From an uncultured Eubacteriales bacterium (lineage in GTDB: Bacteria; Bacillota; Clostridia; Oscillospirales; Ruminococcaceae): a DNA stretch of 64,000 bases. This document shows, in pieces, positions 62,204 through 64,000 of the stretch. The stretch covers positions 1-64,000 of the forward strand of contig ONMZ01000001.1 in the NCBI GenBank assembly GCA_900319075.1, read 5' to 3'. Each line of letters opens with the position of its first letter. The first letter of the stretch is position 1. Made by a program: the position numbers and the translations under genes. The notes under the pieces were generated by a model, which was not told the DNA's origin, did no database searches, and saw nothing but the letters and a program-made list of their open reading frames with translations.

Positions 62204-62695
62204 TCAGAATGGTATTCCGTCATCGCTGAGCACTTCTTCATAATCGGAAAGATCTCCGATAGACAGTGCATCATTGTTACCTGACTGAGGCTGGTTGACC
62301 GGCTGTGCAGGCGCATTGTTATAGTTGTTAGCATAGCTATTACCGGAATAAGCCGATGTACTGCTGCCATCAGACCTTTTCTCACCTGTAAAGCTTACGT
62401 TATCAACATACACCTCTGTTACGTAGTGCTTTGTGCCGTTCTTATCATCATAGGTCCTCGATCTCAGATTACCTTCAATTGCGATCATTCTGCCTTTGCC
62501 GAAATATCTTGAGATAAAATCAGCCTGCTGACGCCAGGCAACACAGGTTATAAAATCAGCCTGTCTTTCCTCGCCCTGCTTTACAAAACTTCTGTCAACG
62601 GCAATATTGAACGTAAGCACAGATGTGCCTGAGGGTGTCTGTCTGAGGTCAAGATCCTGTGTGATCCTACCCATCAAAATAACTCTGTTAAGCAT
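62204..62695 (-). CDS. ssb: Single-stranded DNA-binding protein
   Basis: 163 residues: OB fold with NRVILMGRITQDLDLRQTPSG and FITCVAWRQQADFI, a Ser/Asn/Gln-rich linker, and the acidic C-terminal tip ending DDGIPF, which binds partner proteins. It lies between rpsF and rpsR. Confidence 0.95.
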   Translation of the reverse strand: MLNRVILMGRITQDLDLRQTPSGTSVLTFNIAVDRSFVKQGEERQADFITCVAWRQQADFISRYFGKGRMIAIEGNLRSRTYDDKNGTKHYVTEVYVDNVSFTGEKRSDGSSTSAYSGNSYANNYNNAPAQPVNQPQSGNNDALSIGDLSDYEEVLSDDGIPF

Positions 62696-62742
62696 AACTT
62701 TCTACCTCTCTTTCGCCGGCTCGCAATAACACTTTTACGTTA

Positions 62743-63039
62743 TTACTGCTTTACTGTAACCAGGAAACGGATAACGCCGTCTGTGATCTTAAGAACTCTC
62801 TCAAGCTCAGATGGGAACTCAGGCTTGGATGTAAATGTCCAAAGTACATATGTTCCTTCCGTCTCGTAGTTAATAGCATAAGCCAACTTACGCTTACCCC
62901 AGTTGTTCATCTCAACTGAGTCAGCCTCTGCATGGTTCTTGATCATACCATCAAACTTTTCAATAAGAGCTGCGCCCTCATCTTCCAGCTTTGTGCTGAA
63001 AACAACCATTGCTTCATAGCTTTCATTGATCTTTGCCAT
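62743..63039 (-). CDS. rpsF: 30S ribosomal protein S6
   Basis: 98 residues; YEAMVVFSTKL at the start and NNWGKRKLAYAINYETEGTY are diagnostic. AAGGAGGTG precedes the ATG. First gene of the rpsF-ssb-rpsR operon. Confidence 0.95.
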   Translation of the reverse strand: MAKINESYEAMVVFSTKLEDEGAALIEKFDGMIKNHAEADSVEMNNWGKRKLAYAINYETEGTYVLWTFTSKPEFPSELERVLKITDGVIRFLVTVKQ

Positions 63040-63112
63040 TATTCTTGCACCTCCTTCTGGATTTCGCCTGCACCCTATTGTACAAGCAAGGATACCATAT
63101 TATGATAACATA

Positions 63113-63141
63113 AAACCTGCCTGATGTCAACAGGCAGGTTT
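63113..63141 (-). terminator. Terminator after the zinc-ribbon membrane protein gene
   Basis: AAACCTGCCTG (63113-63123) pairs with CAGGCAGGTTT (63131-63141), with further T after it on the minus strand. Confidence 0.8.
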
Positions 63142-63166
63142 GTAAAAATGTAAATTTTCTGTTAAA

Positions 63167-64000
63167 TCAGAACAGTCTGTTGAAAAGAAATACAATACCC
63201 AGTACAAGACTGCAGAAAAAACCATATCCAACAATTGCAGCGGGCCAGGACACGCCGCCCTTTGCAGCGATCCTTTCTTTAACTTCCTGCTCTGCATCAG
63301 AATCATCTCTGATCCTGACGATATCTCTTTTAGCTTTTTTATAGTACAGATAATTCGCAAGCAATCCGGCAAATATTCTCCACACCATAAGTCCGTACCA
63401 ACAAATATCTGCGAGCATAGTAAATGTTTTGCCTGTAACATCAAAAGGAAAGGCTATCTTTATTCCCGCATATCCAACAGCAAATTGAGCGATCATGAGC
63501 GGAACGGTCAGCGCTGCACAAATGATAAGTGATATGATACCCACAAGCCGCATTTTCCTGAAAAGAAAATACACCTCCGGGAAAAGGAACGCACCTATAT
63601 TGAGCGAGAGCTTTCCGCCGTATTTACCAAACCTTATAAAGCTCATCAGAAATGTAAAGGGATTTGACTTGACATATCCCGCATAGTCTTCAAGCTTTAT
63701 TCCGTCGATAACAGAATCCTTATCATAAACAGTTCTTTCGCCAAAGGGTGAAAATTCCACCCGTCCGTTATTGGTGCCGCCCTCACCGGGCTTTGGCTCG
63801 TTAAAAGGATTGCTCTGGTTTGAAGTGGTCATATTGAGCGGTGTGCCGCAGCTTTCACAGAAAAGTTTATCTTTGTCATTATTAAAGCCACACCTGCTGC
63901 ATCTTATACCTTCGCCGCCTTCAGAGGGTGACTTTTTCCATGTCTCACCGTTTGCATGGAGTTCATCGTTAATACATTTACCCGCCTGTTTATAACATTC
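63167..64000 (-). CDS. Zinc-ribbon plus DUF2628-like membrane protein (5' partial)
   Basis: The frame is open through the right edge, so the start lies beyond the window; an internal ATG at 63832 would remove the zinc ribbon. The visible N terminus has an ECYKQAGKC segment, then RCSRCGFNNDKDKLFCESCG, a CX2C...CX2C ribbon. After a Gly/Asn linker comes a DUF2628-like region (LEDYAGYVKSNPFTFLMSFI) and about three or four helices (about 100-220 of the part after 63832). Two Cys near the visible start suggest another metal site upstream. Function is unknown. Confidence 0.8.
   Translation of the reverse strand, partial: ECYKQAGKCINDELHANGETWKKSPSEGGEGIRCSRCGFNNDKDKLFCESCGTPLNMTTSNQSNPFNEPKPGEGGTNNGRVEFSPFGERTVYDKDSVIDGIKLEDYAGYVKSNPFTFLMSFIRFGKYGGKLSLNIGAFLFPEVYFLFRKMRLVGIISLIICAALTVPLMIAQFAVGYAGIKIAFPFDVTGKTFTMLADICWYGLMVWRIFAGLLANYLYYKKAKRDIVRIRDDSDAEQEVKERIAAKGGVSWPAAIVGYGFFCSLVLGIVFLFNRLF

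Overview
The window looks like chromosome from a low-GC Gram-positive anaerobe of the class Clostridia, most likely the Oscillospiraceae/Ruminococcaceae. The evidence is the AT-rich sequence, strong AGGAGG-type ribosome binding sites, near-perfect TTGACA-17-TATAAT promoters, a complete spoIIIAA-AH sporulation operon, anaerobic ribonucleotide reductase genes, a T-box leader, and the gene order asp23-nusB-xseAB-ispA-dxs-tlyA-nadK-argR-recN next to spoIIIA. The species cannot be fixed from the window alone.

Bases 1-3069 are accessory DNA. They hold the 3' part of an IS21-type istB, an array of four 22-bp tandem repeats, a small membrane protein gene that runs into that array, and three small orphan genes. 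These lie with iteron-like repeats inside a 1.36-kb segment bracketed by a 17-bp direct repeat. The second repeat copy is part of a 32-bp palindrome just downstream of a strong promoter that has no gene. The island abuts the 3' end of a stand-alone GMP synthase ATPPase gene; the guaA 3' end is a known integration hot spot.

Bases 3070-25059 are core genome. After guaA and a XerC/D-type recombinase comes thyX - DJ-1 protein - 5-formyl-THF cyclo-ligase - mltG - U32 protease-like tRNA hydroxylation gene, all on the minus strand. Then comes the long operon from asp23 to recN (stress/envelope protein, antitermination, exonuclease VII, isoprenoid precursors, NAD kinase, arginine repressor, DNA repair), then spoIIIAA-AH. 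Bases 25246-30330 carry a plus-strand MoxR ATPase - DUF58 - membrane transglutaminase module.

Bases 30351-50650 mix metabolism and information genes: nrdG and nrdD behind paired NrdR boxes, a metallo-beta-lactamase-fold protein, a three-gene flavoprotein module (GlpA-like, FAD oxidoreductase, DUF1667), pyrE, a HAD phosphatase, a MITE-like 336-bp element, an alanine/sodium symporter, pyrB fused to a PyrI-like zinc module, RNase M5, holA, comEC, a HIT protein, and alaS with a CPCC protein behind a T-box. Bases 50700-64000 hold rlmA, small membrane proteins, a sugar-sensor-like diguanylate cyclase, five tRNAs (Val, Asp, Phe, Gly, Cys), hslO, a methyltransferase, a YerC/TrpR-type regulator, engB, lon, rpsF-ssb-rpsR, and a zinc-ribbon membrane protein cut by the right edge.

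The most notable oddities are: an NrdD that stops before the glycyl-radical motif; the orphan-gene segment with repeats; the MITE; a split GMP synthase; the PyrB/PyrI-zinc fusion; a short promoter-to-terminator transcript beside pyrE; and a run of TGTAAA/TTTACA dyads upstream of nrdD.
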